The notes beneath the pieces were generated by a model that was not told where the DNA came from, searched no databases, and worked only from the letters and a program-made list of their open reading frames with translations. A program made the translations under genes and the position numbers. Shown here piece after piece: positions 39,376-51,085 of a stretch of DNA of 64,000 nt (position 1 is its first letter; each line of letters begins with the position of its first letter). This DNA is from Cystobacter ferrugineus. Its GTDB lineage: Bacteria > Myxococcota > Myxococcia > Myxococcales > Myxococcaceae. Location: contig NZ_MPIN01000002.1 of NCBI RefSeq assembly GCF_001887355.1, forward strand, positions 780,508 through 844,507, given 5' to 3'.

Positions 39376-42207
39376 ATGGACAAGAAGGGGATCATCCGCG
39401 GATGCGTCCGCGGAAGCCTGGTGGTGTTGGCGTTGGCCGGCTGCGGGCAGAAGGCCTCGAGTGGCGAGGAGGCACCCGGTGCGCAAGGCGGGCTGCTCAC
39501 GGGAAGCTGCGAGGTCAGGCCCCCCGTGCCCTCTGTGTTCGAGCCCGAGCTGGAGTGGGCCTGGACGGGCAGCGACGTCATGCCCTCGCACACCAACGTG
39601 ATGATGATGCCCGTGGTGGTGGACACCAACGGGGATGGTGTTCCGGACGTCGTCTTCAACTCCTACGCGGGGGACAACTACGTCAGCGATGGCATCCTGC
39701 GCGCGGTGGATGGTGCCACGGGCACGGAGTTGTGGGCGGTGACGAAGCAGGAGCACCGGGTGCGCGGCGCGTCGAGCATCGCGGCGGGTGACATCGACGG
39801 GGACGGGTGGGTGGAGATCTGCACCGCGGCCCAGGACAGCCAGGGCCTGTTGTGCTTCGAGCACGACGGCACCTTCAAGTTCCGCACGGGGGGGCCGGGC
39901 AACAACTGGGGGGGCCCGTCGATGGCGGACCTCGAGGGAGACGGGCAGGTGGAGATCATCAACGGCCAGGCCGTCTTCGACAACACGGGAGCGCTCAAGT
40001 GGTTGGGCGCCGACGGCGCGGGAGGCACCACCAGCGGCCCGATCTCCTTCGCGGTGGACATCGATCAGGACGGCAAGCTCGAGGTGCTCAACGGCCGGGC
40101 CATCTACCGGTACGACGGGCGGCTGCGGTGCCTGAACACCGACATCGGCCATGGGCTCGCGGGGGTGGCCAACTTCGACGGCGATCCCCAGGGCGAGGTG
40201 GTGGTGGTGTGGAGCGGCCATGTGACGTTGATGGATGACCGCTGCCAGTCCTTGTGGACCACGCCCATTCCGGGCGGCGGAGTGGGTGGTGCGCCCACCA
40301 TCGCGGACTTCGATGGGGACGGCCAGCCGGAGATCGGCGTCGCGGGCACGGATCGCTACACCGTCCTCGAGACGAACGGCCGGGTGAAGTGGATGAGCCC
40401 CATGCGCGATCACAGCTCCAACCGCACGGGCTCGTCCACCTTCGACTTCGAGGGGGATGGGCGCTCGGAGGTCATCTACGCGGACGAGGTGCGGCTGCGC
40501 ATCTACGACGGCACCACCGGCGCGGTGCGCTTCGAGGTGCCCCACAGCTCCTGCACCGCCTACGAGCTGCCCGTCGTCGCCGACGTGGATGGGGACCACA
40601 ACGCCGAGCTGCTCGTGGCGCAGAACACCACCTGTGGCTTCGGCTCGTTCGCGGGCCTGCGCCTGTACCGGGACAGGAAGGACGGGTGGGTGAATACCCG
40701 GCGCGTCTGGAACCAGCACGCCTACTCCATCACCCACGTGAACGAGGATGGCACCCTCCCCACCCACCCCGCCACCGCCTGGTTGGGCGGCTTCAATTCC
40801 TTTCGTTCCAACAGCCAGGGCAGCCCCGGCACGCCCGTCTTCGCGGCGCCCGATGTGAGGGTCTCGGACGTCACCTCCACGTGTGACCCGGCCACCTGGG
40901 CACTGACGCTCCAGGCCCGCGTGCGCAACGCGGGGGACGCGGCGGCCTCGGCCGGGCTGAAGGTGGCCTTCTACCAGGGCGCTCCCGCCTCGGGCGGCCA
41001 GCTCCTGGGTGTCGCCTCGCTGCCCCAGGCCCTGCTCCCGGGAAGCGAGGCGAGTGCCACGCTGAAGCTCGCCACCGCGCCGGACTCGCGCGCCCAGGTG
41101 TGGGCCGTGGCCGATGACGACGGCACGCCCGGGGGTGGCCGCGAGCTGGAGTGCGACGAGGGCAACAACGCCGCCTCCTCGGACGTGAGCCTTCGGTGCG
41201 CGCCCTCCCCGGACAGGACGTGGGTGCGCCGCGGCGGCCTGCGCCTGCCCCGGCTGATGCATGCCGCGGTCTCCCTGGAGGATGGCCGGGTGCTGGTGGC
41301 CGGTGGCTTCGACCGCTCGGCCGAGGTGTACGATCCCCTCGGCGCCACCTGGTCGGCCACCGGAAACACGCTCACCCCGCACCGCGGCCACACCATGACC
41401 CGGCTGGCCGATGGCCGGGTGCTCCTCGTGGGCGGCTCCACCCGCCCCAACGCCGAGCTGTATGTCCCGGCGCTCGGTGGATGGAGGGCGGCGGGACTTC
41501 TCCACAAGTTGCGCTACCACCCCACGGCCACGCTCCTGCCCGATGGCCGGGTGCTCGTCGTCGGCGGCGCCACCGCCGAGTATGGCGGCGAGGTGCTGGG
41601 CTCCAGCGAGCTGTACGATCCTTCCAGCGACACCTGGTCGCTCACGGGCACGTTGGGCACGGCGCGCAAGCAGCACACGGCCACGCTCCTGCCCGATGGC
41701 CGGGTGCTCGTCGTCGGCGGCGTGGATGGCTCGGGCAACCCGCTGGCCTCGGCCGAGGCGTTCGACCCGGCCACGGGGAGCTTCTCGCCCGTGAGCGCCA
41801 CCCGGGTGGGCCACGGCGTGCATACCGCCACCGCGCTGGCCGATGGCCGGGTGCTCGTGGTTGGCGGCCTGGTCCCCGGCATCCCGTCCGCCGCGAGCGC
41901 CGAGCTGTATGACCCCACCACGGACACCTGGACGGCCACGGGCCCCGTGCGCACGTCCCGCCGCGCGCACACGGCCACGCTCCTGCCCGGCGGCGAGGTG
42001 CTCGTGGCGGGCGGCTACCATCCCTTCACCGGCATCCTCACCGCCGCGGAGCGCTTCGACCCCGTCAGCGGCACCTGGAGCGACACGGCCCCCATGAACG
42101 TGGACCGCTACGGGCACACCGCCACGCTCCTGCGTGACGGCACGGTGCTCGCGGTGGGAGGCGTGAGCAACCACGACTCCGCCTCCACCGAGTCCTACTC
42201 GCCCTGA
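39376..42207 (+). CDS. FG-GAP/Kelch double-propeller lipoprotein
   Basis: This is a 943-residue surface or periplasmic lipoprotein (lipobox LALAGC). The first half is an FG-GAP/VCBS propeller with repeated D-x-D-G-D motifs (VVVDTNGDGVPDVVFNSYAG, IAAGDIDGDGWVEICT, IADFDGDGQPEIGV). Next comes a CARDB-like immunoglobulin-type domain (VRVSDVTSTCDPATWALTLQ). The second half is a Kelch propeller with at least five copies of the H(T)ATLLPDGRVLVVGG type. The combination implies adhesion or glycan binding; calcium sites in the first propeller are visible. Monocistronic by appearance. Confidence 0.85.
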   Translation: MDKKGIIRGCVRGSLVVLALAGCGQKASSGEEAPGAQGGLLTGSCEVRPPVPSVFEPELEWAWTGSDVMPSHTNVMMMPVVVDTNGDGVPDVVFNSYAGDNYVSDGILRAVDGATGTELWAVTKQEHRVRGASSIAAGDIDGDGWVEICTAAQDSQGLLCFEHDGTFKFRTGGPGNNWGGPSMADLEGDGQVEIINGQAVFDNTGALKWLGADGAGGTTSGPISFAVDIDQDGKLEVLNGRAIYRYDGRLRCLNTDIGHGLAGVANFDGDPQGEVVVVWSGHVTLMDDRCQSLWTTPIPGGGVGGAPTIADFDGDGQPEIGVAGTDRYTVLETNGRVKWMSPMRDHSSNRTGSSTFDFEGDGRSEVIYADEVRLRIYDGTTGAVRFEVPHSSCTAYELPVVADVDGDHNAELLVAQNTTCGFGSFAGLRLYRDRKDGWVNTRRVWNQHAYSITHVNEDGTLPTHPATAWLGGFNSFRSNSQGSPGTPVFAAPDVRVSDVTSTCDPATWALTLQARVRNAGDAAASAGLKVAFYQGAPASGGQLLGVASLPQALLPGSEASATLKLATAPDSRAQVWAVADDDGTPGGGRELECDEGNNAASSDVSLRCAPSPDRTWVRRGGLRLPRLMHAAVSLEDGRVLVAGGFDRSAEVYDPLGATWSATGNTLTPHRGHTMTRLADGRVLLVGGSTRPNAELYVPALGGWRAAGLLHKLRYHPTATLLPDGRVLVVGGATAEYGGEVLGSSELYDPSSDTWSLTGTLGTARKQHTATLLPDGRVLVVGGVDGSGNPLASAEAFDPATGSFSPVSATRVGHGVHTATALADGRVLVVGGLVPGIPSAASAELYDPTTDTWTATGPVRTSRRAHTATLLPGGEVLVAGGYHPFTGILTAAERFDPVSGTWSDTAPMNVDRYGHTATLLRDGTVLAVGGVSNHDSASTESYSP

Positions 42208-42215
42208 GGAGCCGC

Positions 42216-42253
42216 CCCCGGGGAGCGCTGCCTCACGCCTCGCCTCCCCGGGG
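42216..42253. terminator. Hairpin between convergent genes
   Basis: A perfect 10-bp inverted repeat (CCCCGGGGAG / CTCCCCGGGG) spans the convergent ends, overlapping the last codons of the minus-strand PilZ gene. There is no T run; it may act as a bidirectional roadblock. Confidence 0.4.
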
Positions 42254-44308
42254 CGTCGTCGCCTCGCACAGGTGCTCGATGAAGTCCGGCAGTAGCTGGG
42301 CGGAGAGGATCCAGATGCGTCCCTCGCCCAGGTCCGTGAGCCGCGCCTCGCTCAGGTAGTCCCGGTGCTCCTCCTCCACGTAGTGGATGAACACGTCCAG
42401 GCCGCGCGCCCGGTACCACTCCGCGGCGCCGGCCAGCAGCGCCAGCATCGCCTGCTGTGCCTCGGGCAGGGACGCGTCCACCAGGGGGATGATGCGCAGC
42501 CCGTTGAGCACGTGGAACAGGTTGAGCCCCGCGTGCGCCGCCTCCATGATGCCCACCGCCACCGCGCGGCCGTCCTTGCGCGCCACCAGCACGTGGCGCT
42601 CGCGGCCCAGCCGGGCACCGCTCCACTGCTGCTTGAGCCCCGACAAGTCGAAGCGCTCGGGCACCAGGTCCAACGCCTCGCGGTAGGCCACCGGGCGCGT
42701 GCGCTCGAGCCGCGCGAAGAGCGCCTGCTGCTCCTCGGCCGTGGGCTCGCCCAGGCTGAGGCCCTCGGGCATCACCCACTCCCGGCGCGTGTCCGCCTCC
42801 ATCAGGTGGAAGTTCAGCACGCACGCCTGGCCCGTGTGCTGGTACCACTCGGCGAAGTCGAGCGCCGTGAAGCGCACCCAGCGCACGTTCGCCTCGCAGT
42901 ACGCGAGGAACCACTTGATGTCCGGATCCGTCTGCGCCGGCTCGAAGCCGCGCAGGTAGATGTCACGCAGGGCCTCGCGCGCCGTGCCGCGGCAGCGCTG
43001 CTCGCCCGCGGGCAGGTGGCGCGCCAGGTGGTGCGCCATCCAGCTCCCCGAGTACGGCTTGAGCCAGGACAGGCTCGCCTCCACCGTCTCGCTCTGGGGC
43101 ACGGGCCGCACCACGCGGTAGCCCAGCCGGGGCGCCTTCTCCAGGCGCTCGTGTGCGTCGCGGTACTCGGCCTTCATGCGCTCGAAGTCCGCGGGCGTCT
43201 TGCCCGACAGCCGGAAGTAGCCCGAGCGCTCGTAGAGATCCCACGTGCCCTGATCCCACTGTCCGGACACGCGCGTGTTCGGGTGGCTGAGCTCCTCCAC
43301 GAGCGTGCGCCAGGCCGTCGCGTCCTCGCCGAGCGGCTCCACCTTCATGCCGCAGCGGCGGCCGACGCTGGTGCCGCTGATGTTGCGCACCTCGGCCTTG
43401 ACGTACACCGGGGCGCGGCCCGGCAGCTCCACCTCCACCTCGGGCAGCACGAGCCCCGGATAGAGCAGATCCTCCCCCGGCTCGGTGGCGAAGGACAGGC
43501 CCTCGTAGCTGATGTCCATCAGCTCGCGCTGCACGCGCACCTGGGGCCAGAGCGGATGGGCGAAGCGCGCCACGCAGCCACCCCACGCCGGGGCGCGGCG
43601 CAGCCGGCGGTGCCGGTAGCGCACCACCTCCGAGGGCAACTTCACGCTCCACAGCCCGTCCTCGTGCAGCGCCTCGTCCACCTGGAAGCGCAGCACGGAG
43701 CTGAAGCCATACACCTCCAGCAGCAAGGGGCCGGGGGGCAGCACGCCCCCGCGCACCTCCCAGGCCACCCGGGCGTCGTACTTGTCGAAGAGCGCCGCGG
43801 ACAGCTCCACGTCGCCGTGCTCCGAGCGCGCCATGCCCCGGCAGCGCCGCGCCGTGAGCGCCTCGAAGATGCGGCCGATGCGATCGGCGCGATCAATCCG
43901 CTCCTTCCAGATGGGGCTCGAGCGCGGCAGCTCCAGGTGGCCCTTGTCGCGCCAGCCCTCCAGCATGGAGACGATGTGGCGGCCCTGTGCGAGCTGCGGC
44001 GCCACGAAGCGCAGGCTCAACTCCGGCAGCGCCTCGGGCGCCGACCGATGAATCTTCATCACCTCGGCCCTCAGGGCCGTTGCCTCCCCTCCCACGCCCA
44101 ACACCACGTTGGCCCGCTGCCCCGGCTTGAGCGCCGTGGGCTTCTGCAGGCACACCGTCAAATGCTCCGGTGACAGTTGCACCAACCGTCCCGCCGGAGA
44201 ACGTTCACCTTCCACGGACGCCACCGCCACCAACCCCGGACCCATGCGATAGCCCAGGACGCTGTCTCGGGCACGCACGCGCTCCGCCGCCACCTTTTTC
44301 GTCGCCAT
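42233..44308 (-). CDS. PilZ-domain protein with acetyltransferase-like C-terminus
   Basis: This is a 691-residue cytosolic protein. ATG 44308 has GGAG in place. The middle (about 230-345) is a PilZ domain: the RYRHRRLRRAP arginines and MDISYEGLSFATEP fit the RxxxR...D/N-x-S-x-x-G signature for cyclic-di-GMP. An N-terminal PilZ-like barrel (VGGEATALRAEVMKIHRSAP) may be a second, inactive copy. The last 300 residues contain FTALDFAEWYQHTGQACVLN, HVLVARKDGRAVAVGIMEAA and are GNAT-like in layout, though I cannot place a catalytic residue. A c-di-GMP-responsive effector is likely. Confidence 0.75.
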   Translation of the reverse strand: MATKKVAAERVRARDSVLGYRMGPGLVAVASVEGERSPAGRLVQLSPEHLTVCLQKPTALKPGQRANVVLGVGGEATALRAEVMKIHRSAPEALPELSLRFVAPQLAQGRHIVSMLEGWRDKGHLELPRSSPIWKERIDRADRIGRIFEALTARRCRGMARSEHGDVELSAALFDKYDARVAWEVRGGVLPPGPLLLEVYGFSSVLRFQVDEALHEDGLWSVKLPSEVVRYRHRRLRRAPAWGGCVARFAHPLWPQVRVQRELMDISYEGLSFATEPGEDLLYPGLVLPEVEVELPGRAPVYVKAEVRNISGTSVGRRCGMKVEPLGEDATAWRTLVEELSHPNTRVSGQWDQGTWDLYERSGYFRLSGKTPADFERMKAEYRDAHERLEKAPRLGYRVVRPVPQSETVEASLSWLKPYSGSWMAHHLARHLPAGEQRCRGTAREALRDIYLRGFEPAQTDPDIKWFLAYCEANVRWVRFTALDFAEWYQHTGQACVLNFHLMEADTRREWVMPEGLSLGEPTAEEQQALFARLERTRPVAYREALDLVPERFDLSGLKQQWSGARLGRERHVLVARKDGRAVAVGIMEAAHAGLNLFHVLNGLRIIPLVDASLPEAQQAMLALLAGAAEWYRARGLDVFIHYVEEEHRDYLSEARLTDLGEGRIWILSAQLLPDFIEHLCEATTPRGGEA

Positions 44309-44556
44309 GGGGAACTCCACCCTCGGAATTCCGCCAATGTGGACACACTCCCTGGCTTGTGCAGCCTCACCGAACGTCCGCGAACCCTCCAATCGTCGAG
44401 CACCCATCGCACCCCCCGCAACTGCTCACCCGACAACATCCGGCTCGTCCTTTGGACGGGGCTTGCCTCCCCGCCCCCTCGTGCGCAGGGCGGAGGCCTT
44501 CTGATGCCTCCCCAACTTTTCCCCGCTATTCCCGGGAGTTTCAAAAACCGGGAAAA

Positions 44557-44650
44557 CCCCGTGTTTTTGATCGGTCGAAAGTGGGAAAACGCGCGTTCAA
44601 GGTTTCACTGGAAGGCACTCTGGTTACGCTCCCACGCGAAAAACACGGGG
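44557..44650. promoter_or_regulatory. Inverted 12-mer in a divergent promoter region
   Basis: CCCCGTGTTTTT at 44557-44568 and its exact complement AAAAACACGGGG at 44639-44650 face each other, 70 bases apart, between the divergent PilZ and kinase genes. The first also forms a small A-tract/GC-stem/T-tract hairpin with 44543-44552. It may be paired binding sites for one regulator. Confidence 0.4.
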
Positions 44651-44697
44651 CTGGCTTCCGCCTGGGGCGGCGGGTCCTATAAGCTCGGATTTCTCGA

Positions 44698-46628
<1,931 letters not shown>

Positions 46629-46632
<4 letters not shown>

Positions 46633-47228
46633 AGCGCCACGCCCCTTCCGCCGAGCGCAACCGGGAACCCCTGCTGCCCGTGCTGCGCGAGGTGCTGCCC
46701 GCCCAGGGCACCGTGCTCGAACTGGCGAGTGGCACCGGCCAGCACGCCGTCTTCTTCGCGCGCGCCCTTCCCGGGCTCACCTGGCAGCCCACCGACGTGG
46801 ACCCCACCGCGCTCGCGAGCATCGAGGCCTGGCGCCAGGAGGAGGGCCTGCCCAACCTGCGCGCCCCGCTCGCGCTGGACGCGCGCGCCGAGCCCTGGCC
46901 GGTGGAGCGCGCGGACGCGATCGTCGCCATCAACCTGGTGCACATCTCCCCGTGGGAGGCCTGCCAGGGGCTGCTGCGGGGCGCGGGGCGGGTGCTCGCT
47001 CCGGGCGCGCCGCTCGTCCTCTACGGCGCCTACTTCATCGAGGGTGAGACCCCAGCACCCAGCAACGTCGCCTTCGACGCCTCGCTGCGCGAGCGAGACC
47101 CCTCCTGGGGCGTGCGCGAGCTGGGCGCCGTCACCGCCGAGGCGCGGCGGCACGGCCTCGAGCGCGAGCGCGTCATCGAGATGCCCAGCAACAACCTCAC
47201 CGTGGTGTTCCGCGCCCGGGCGGGGTGA
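46629..47228 (+). CDS. DUF938 family SAM-dependent methyltransferase
   Basis: This is a 199-residue protein. The N-terminus (MKRHAPSAERNREPLLPVLR) and the SAM-binding loop VLELASGTGQHAVFFA are characteristic of the DUF938 family, as are WQPTDVDPTAL, INLVHISPWEAC and LVLYGAYFIEG. The start overlaps the kinase stop (ATGA), so the two are co-translated. The substrate of the family is not known, so a functional link with the kinase is only suggested by the arrangement. Confidence 0.88.
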
Positions 47229-47249
47229 GGCTCGGGCGGAAGCTGAAGC

Positions 47250-48284
47250 TCAGGCGGGCAGCGGGGCGGTGAGCGCGGCGAACATGAGCTTGAGGGCCCC
47301 ATCCCGGGCCACCAGCAGCTTCGTCGCGGCCACCACCCACTTCACCGTGCGCCGCGACACCTTCACCGGCCCGGGCTCGAACACCCGGCCATTGCCGTAC
47401 AGCTTGCGCAGCGTCATCACCGCGAGGAACAGCGGCCACAGGCAGAACAGGCGGATGCCGTGCTCCTCGCGGGGCAGGCCCATCACGTACTCGAAGGCCT
47501 GGCGCAGCTCCCGGTGCGCCACCGCCACCAGCCGGCCATGGGCCTCGAGCGCCGCGCCGCGGTTGCCCGGCTCCAGCAGGGCCTCGGGCGTCAGGCCGTG
47601 CTCGGCCAGCACCGTCCGGGGCAGCCAGCAGAAGCCCCGCTCCAGGTCCTCGCGCACGTCCTTGAGGATGTTGGTGAGCTGCAGCGCGTTGCCGAACGCC
47701 ACCGAGCGCGGCTCGAGCGCGCCCGCGCGTCCGGCGATGGTGGGCGAGTACCACTCGAAGAGCCGGGTGAGCATCTCCCCCACGGTGCCCGCCACGTAGT
47801 AGCAGTACTCCAGGGTCTCCTCGAGCGAGTCGAGGCCCAGGCCCCCTCCCGAGGCGCGGCCCTTGCTGCCCATGCGCCCCATGCCCTCCGTCATCAGCCG
47901 CAGGCACGTGGCCACGTGCTCGCGCACCGGCGCCGCGTGCTCCCCGAGCGCCTCCAACACCCGGTCCGTGCCCTCCACCAGCCGCACCTCGGCCTCGGGC
48001 GCCTGGGCGCGCAGCTCCCGCGCGGCCTCCTCACGGAAGCGCCGGGCGTCCTCCCGCCACCCCTCGGGCAGCGTGCTCAGGCGCGCCAGCTCCGCGAGCA
48101 GCACCGCGCTGGCTGGCCCCCGCACCTCATCCTCCAGCGTGTCGGCGATCCGGCACAGCAGGTAGGCCACCAGCACCGCCGTATCCAGCGGCGCCGGCAG
48201 CACGGGGATGTTGAGCGCGAAGGTACGAGACACCGCGGGCAGCACCTCGCGACAGAAGGCGAGCGCGGGGGAATCGTTCAACAT
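47250..48284 (-). CDS. Squalene/phytoene synthase family enzyme
   Basis: This is a 344-residue head-to-head prenyl transferase that condenses two farnesyl or geranylgeranyl diphosphates. Both aspartate-rich motifs are present: ADTLEDEV near residue 55 and NILKDVREDLERG near 210. SRTFALNIPVLPAPL at the start and EYCYYVAGTVGEMLTRLFEW are family positions. The N-terminal part and ALQLTNILKDV look more like squalene synthase than CrtB, but I cannot exclude phytoene synthase. I use ATG 48284, as the long upstream frame has no homology. The mevalonate operon that would feed it starts this window. Confidence 0.85.
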   Translation of the reverse strand: MLNDSPALAFCREVLPAVSRTFALNIPVLPAPLDTAVLVAYLLCRIADTLEDEVRGPASAVLLAELARLSTLPEGWREDARRFREEAARELRAQAPEAEVRLVEGTDRVLEALGEHAAPVREHVATCLRLMTEGMGRMGSKGRASGGGLGLDSLEETLEYCYYVAGTVGEMLTRLFEWYSPTIAGRAGALEPRSVAFGNALQLTNILKDVREDLERGFCWLPRTVLAEHGLTPEALLEPGNRGAALEAHGRLVAVAHRELRQAFEYVMGLPREEHGIRLFCLWPLFLAVMTLRKLYGNGRVFEPGPVKVSRRTVKWVVAATKLLVARDGALKLMFAALTAPLPA

Positions 48285-48749
48285 CGGCAGGGTCGACCCG
48301 ACGGAATCCCTCGGGTTGGCCCTGGTTTCGGCAACCTGATGCGTACTAAGAGGGGCTTCGCGGTAGGGCTGGGGGCCACGGGGGGGACTCAACTCCAAGG
48401 GAGCTCCTTCGCGTGACTCCCGGCTTCTGCCGCGACCGGGTCGTCCACCCGGGCCAGCAGCCGTCCATCCATCTCCGGGGTTCGCGTCACGAGGGTCGGC
48501 ATTACCCCAGCCCGACCCCGGGTGCACGCACTCCTTGGAAGAGCCCTCATTCTTCCGAGAAAGAGTGTGGACCCCTGGCCGCTGGGAGACCGGCCTCGCC
48601 TTGGGAGGCCTTGGCCCCTCGGTCCGACGAGGACTTCCTCCCAGTCCGGAAATTCCTGTCGTTTCTACGGCCCTTCCGCCGAGGAAACCTCCCAACCCCT
48701 CGGAATCACACGCCCCGTGACCGGTATGCTTCTGGCATTCCAGGGAGAC
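48285..48749. other. Gene-free divergent region
   Basis: I see no supported gene. Frames here are Arg/Pro-rich noise. It must contain the promoters of the synthase (minus) and the small gene at 48750 (plus). Confidence 0.4.
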
Positions 48750-49037
48750 ATGACTTTCATCGAATCCGTGACCTTGGAGCAGCCGGCGCAAGCCTTCACG
48801 GTCTTCGTCCCGTTTCCGCTGCAGGCGCAGATGGATTTGCTGCCGGCGGACACGCGCCACACGCTGTTGGGGGAGCTGTTCCGGCTGGCGGCCCAGGCGG
48901 CGCAGGAGCGGGACTTCCTGCCGCGCTTCGCCCCCGTCACCTTGGAGTTCCTGCTGGCCGGCTGCGACGTGCGGCTGGAGCTGGATGCCGCGCACGCCCG
49001 CCTCACCCTGGTGTCCCTGGTGCGCACCTGGCACTGA
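48750..49037 (+). CDS. Small conserved-looking protein of unknown function
   Basis: This is a 95-residue protein. ATG 48750 is favoured over an earlier in-frame ATG at 48726 because GGGAG lies five bases upstream. The sequence is alternating strand and helix (TLEQPAQAFTVFVPFPLQAQ, then THHLLGELFRL-like helix at THTLLGELFRLAAQAA and FAPVTLEFLLAGCDVRLELD). No motif is recognised. It is followed by the DnaA-box-like cluster. Confidence 0.5.
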   Translation: MTFIESVTLEQPAQAFTVFVPFPLQAQMDLLPADTRHTLLGELFRLAAQAAQERDFLPRFAPVTLEFLLAGCDVRLELDAAHARLTLVSLVRTWH

Positions 49038-49051
49038 GCCGCCGGGGGCCT

Positions 49052-49300
49052 TGTCCACAGTTCCGTGTTGTCCCCAGGCCCCGCTGTTTCTTCACTGGAT
49101 AGAGAGTGATCTTGATCTAGAAGAGGTAACAGCAGGGGGTGTGGGCTTGTGGAAAAGTCCGTAAGCGCTCGTCATCCTTGAGGAATCCCGAGGATGCTAC
49201 ATGTGGGGAAGTTGGCGCTTATCCCCGGCCATCCACAAGGGTGGGGAGGGGGGAGAGGTTGTCCACAGGGACGCCCGGTTTGCTCCACAGGCCGTCCACA
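49052..49300. promoter_or_regulatory. Cluster of DnaA-box-like sequences
   Basis: TTGTCCACA occurs at 49052-49060 and 49259-49267. Close variants lie at 49148-49156 (complement TTTTCCACA), 49202-49210 (complement TTCCCCACA), 49229-49237 (CCATCCACA), 49281-49289 (TGCTCCACA) and 49292-49300 (CCGTCCACA), with TTGTCCCCA at 49069. Eight in 250 bases, upstream of a kinase gene, is far from chance. No dnaA, dnaN or other origin genes are near, so a DnaA-titrating or DnaA-regulated site is more likely than oriC. Confidence 0.5.
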
Positions 49301-49326
49301 GGGGCTGTGGGCTATGCTGCGCGCCC

Positions 49327-51063
49327 ATGTCCGACCCTGCCCAGGGGCCCTCCGCATCGCCTTCCCCCGTACCTTTCGATCCCCACCGGGGTGAGCACAT
49401 CGGACGCTACGAGGTTCTCTCGCAGTTGTCAGTGGGGGGCATGGCCGAGCTGTTCCTGGGCTACACGTCGGGGCCGGGGGGCTTCCGCAAGTACGCGGCC
49501 ATCAAGCGCATCCTCCCGGACGCGCGTGGTGACGAGCAGTTCGAGCGCATGTTCCTGGACGAGGCGCGCATCACCGCGGCGCTCAGCCATCCGAACATCG
49601 GCCAGGTGTTCGAACTGGGGCAGGACAAGGGCGGGCTCTTCCTGGCGATGGAGTTCATCGCGGGGCGGAACCTCGAGCAGGTGAGCTCCCTGGGCCGGCG
49701 GCTCGGGGGGACGCTGCCCCTGGGCTTCGCGCTGTCGGTGATACGCGACGTGTGCCTCGCGTTGCATTACGCGCACACCTTCACCACGCCCGGGGGCAAG
49801 CCCCATCCCGTCATCCACCGGGACGTGGCCCACAAGAACGTGATGGTGACGTACGACGGGATGGTGAAGCTCCTGGACTTCGGCATCGCCAAGGCGCGCG
49901 GGGCCCGGGCGAACACCCAGGTGGGCATGGTGAAGGGCACCACCGGGTACATGTCGCCGGAGCAGGTGCGGGGCCAGCCGCTGGATGGCCGCAGCGATCT
50001 CTTCTCCGTGGGGGTGATGCTCCACGAGCTGCTCACGGGCGAGCGGCTGTTCGCCGCCGGGTCGGAGATCCAGGAGATGCAGATGATCCTGGGGGCGTCC
50101 ATCCCCGATCCCCAGCCCAAGGGAGGGCAGGTGCCCGCGGAGATCCGCGCGGTGGTGCTCAAGGCGTTGGCGCGCGATCGGGAACAGCGCTACGCGACGG
50201 GCCGGGACATGGCGCGGGCGCTGGAGGCCGCGGCGGGTCCCCTGCTCTTCGACGCCGAGCAACGTGCCGCCTTCATGGCCGAGCACTTCCAGCAGCAGCG
50301 GGAGGGCACGCGTCAGTTGCTGCAGACCGTGGACGAGACGCTGGACGGCATGTCGGCGGTGGCTCCGGTCGCGCGGGTCGAGGACGCGCGGCCTCCGGCG
50401 GGGACCGAGAGGCGGCCCGCGCCCCGGCGCAAGACGGAGACGGAGGTGGAAGTCGGCTCGCCGGCGCGGGTGGTCACCACCGGCCGGGTGGTCACGCGGG
50501 AGAACGTCCCCGTCGCGCCCCCCAAGACACAGGAGACACAAGGCCCCAAGGTGGCGAAGAGCTCCCTGGGGTTGTGGGCCGGGATGCTGGTGCTGGGCGG
50601 GTTGCTGGGGCTGGGTGGCATGGAGCTGCGGCAGGCGCTCCTGGCCGAGCCGATCCCCGCTCCGGCTCCGGGCCCCGCGGAGGATCCCTCCGCCCTGCTT
50701 CCCCTCGGGCCACCGCGACGTGAAGCCCCCGCGCCGTCACCCGAGGCCGCGGCGGCGCCGGCGAGCCCTCCGGCCGCGGAGTCCGAGAAGGCGCCCGCCT
50801 CCACCGGGGAGACGGCGACTCCACCCGCGCGTCCGGGAAAGCAGGGGTTGCTCACGCTCGTCACCCTGCCCGAGGCCGAGGTGTTCCTCAACGGGCGCTC
50901 CCTGGGCAAGACGCCGCTGTTCAAGAAGCCCGTTCCGGTGGGACAGCTCCGGCTGTTCCTCCAGGGTCAGGACGGCAAGCGGCGCGAGCTGTTCGCGCCC
51001 ATCGAGCAGGGCAAGCTGACGAAGCTCAATCTGTCGTTGGCGGACCTCCCGCCCGTGCGCTGA
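49327..51063 (+). CDS. Membrane Ser/Thr protein kinase with PEGA domain
   Basis: This is a 578-residue kinase. ATG 49327 is the start: the longer frame would translate the DnaA-box cluster. The kinase domain (about 25-300) has LSQLSVGGMAELFLG, AAIKRILPD, VIHRDVAHKNVMVTY with the same displaced lysine as the 44698 kinase, LLDFGIAKA and GYMSPEQVRG. One membrane helix lies near 455-475 (LGLWAGMLVLGGLLGLGGME), and after a Pro/Ala-rich linker a C-terminal PEGA-type domain (TLVTLPEAEVFLNGRSLGKT) faces outward and may bind cell-wall or other ligands. Paralogue of the 44698 kinase. Confidence 0.9.
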   Translation: MSDPAQGPSASPSPVPFDPHRGEHIGRYEVLSQLSVGGMAELFLGYTSGPGGFRKYAAIKRILPDARGDEQFERMFLDEARITAALSHPNIGQVFELGQDKGGLFLAMEFIAGRNLEQVSSLGRRLGGTLPLGFALSVIRDVCLALHYAHTFTTPGGKPHPVIHRDVAHKNVMVTYDGMVKLLDFGIAKARGARANTQVGMVKGTTGYMSPEQVRGQPLDGRSDLFSVGVMLHELLTGERLFAAGSEIQEMQMILGASIPDPQPKGGQVPAEIRAVVLKALARDREQRYATGRDMARALEAAAGPLLFDAEQRAAFMAEHFQQQREGTRQLLQTVDETLDGMSAVAPVARVEDARPPAGTERRPAPRRKTETEVEVGSPARVVTTGRVVTRENVPVAPPKTQETQGPKVAKSSLGLWAGMLVLGGLLGLGGMELRQALLAEPIPAPAPGPAEDPSALLPLGPPRREAPAPSPEAAAAPASPPAAESEKAPASTGETATPPARPGKQGLLTLVTLPEAEVFLNGRSLGKTPLFKKPVPVGQLRLFLQGQDGKRRELFAPIEQGKLTKLNLSLADLPPVR

Positions 51064-51085
51064 GGCGCGGGCGCGCCCGCCGGGC

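Noticed and set aside
49052..49300. Chromosomal origin (oriC)
   Set aside because: DnaA-box-like sites are dense, but there is no AT-rich unwinding region or dnaA, dnaN, rpmH or similar neighbour.
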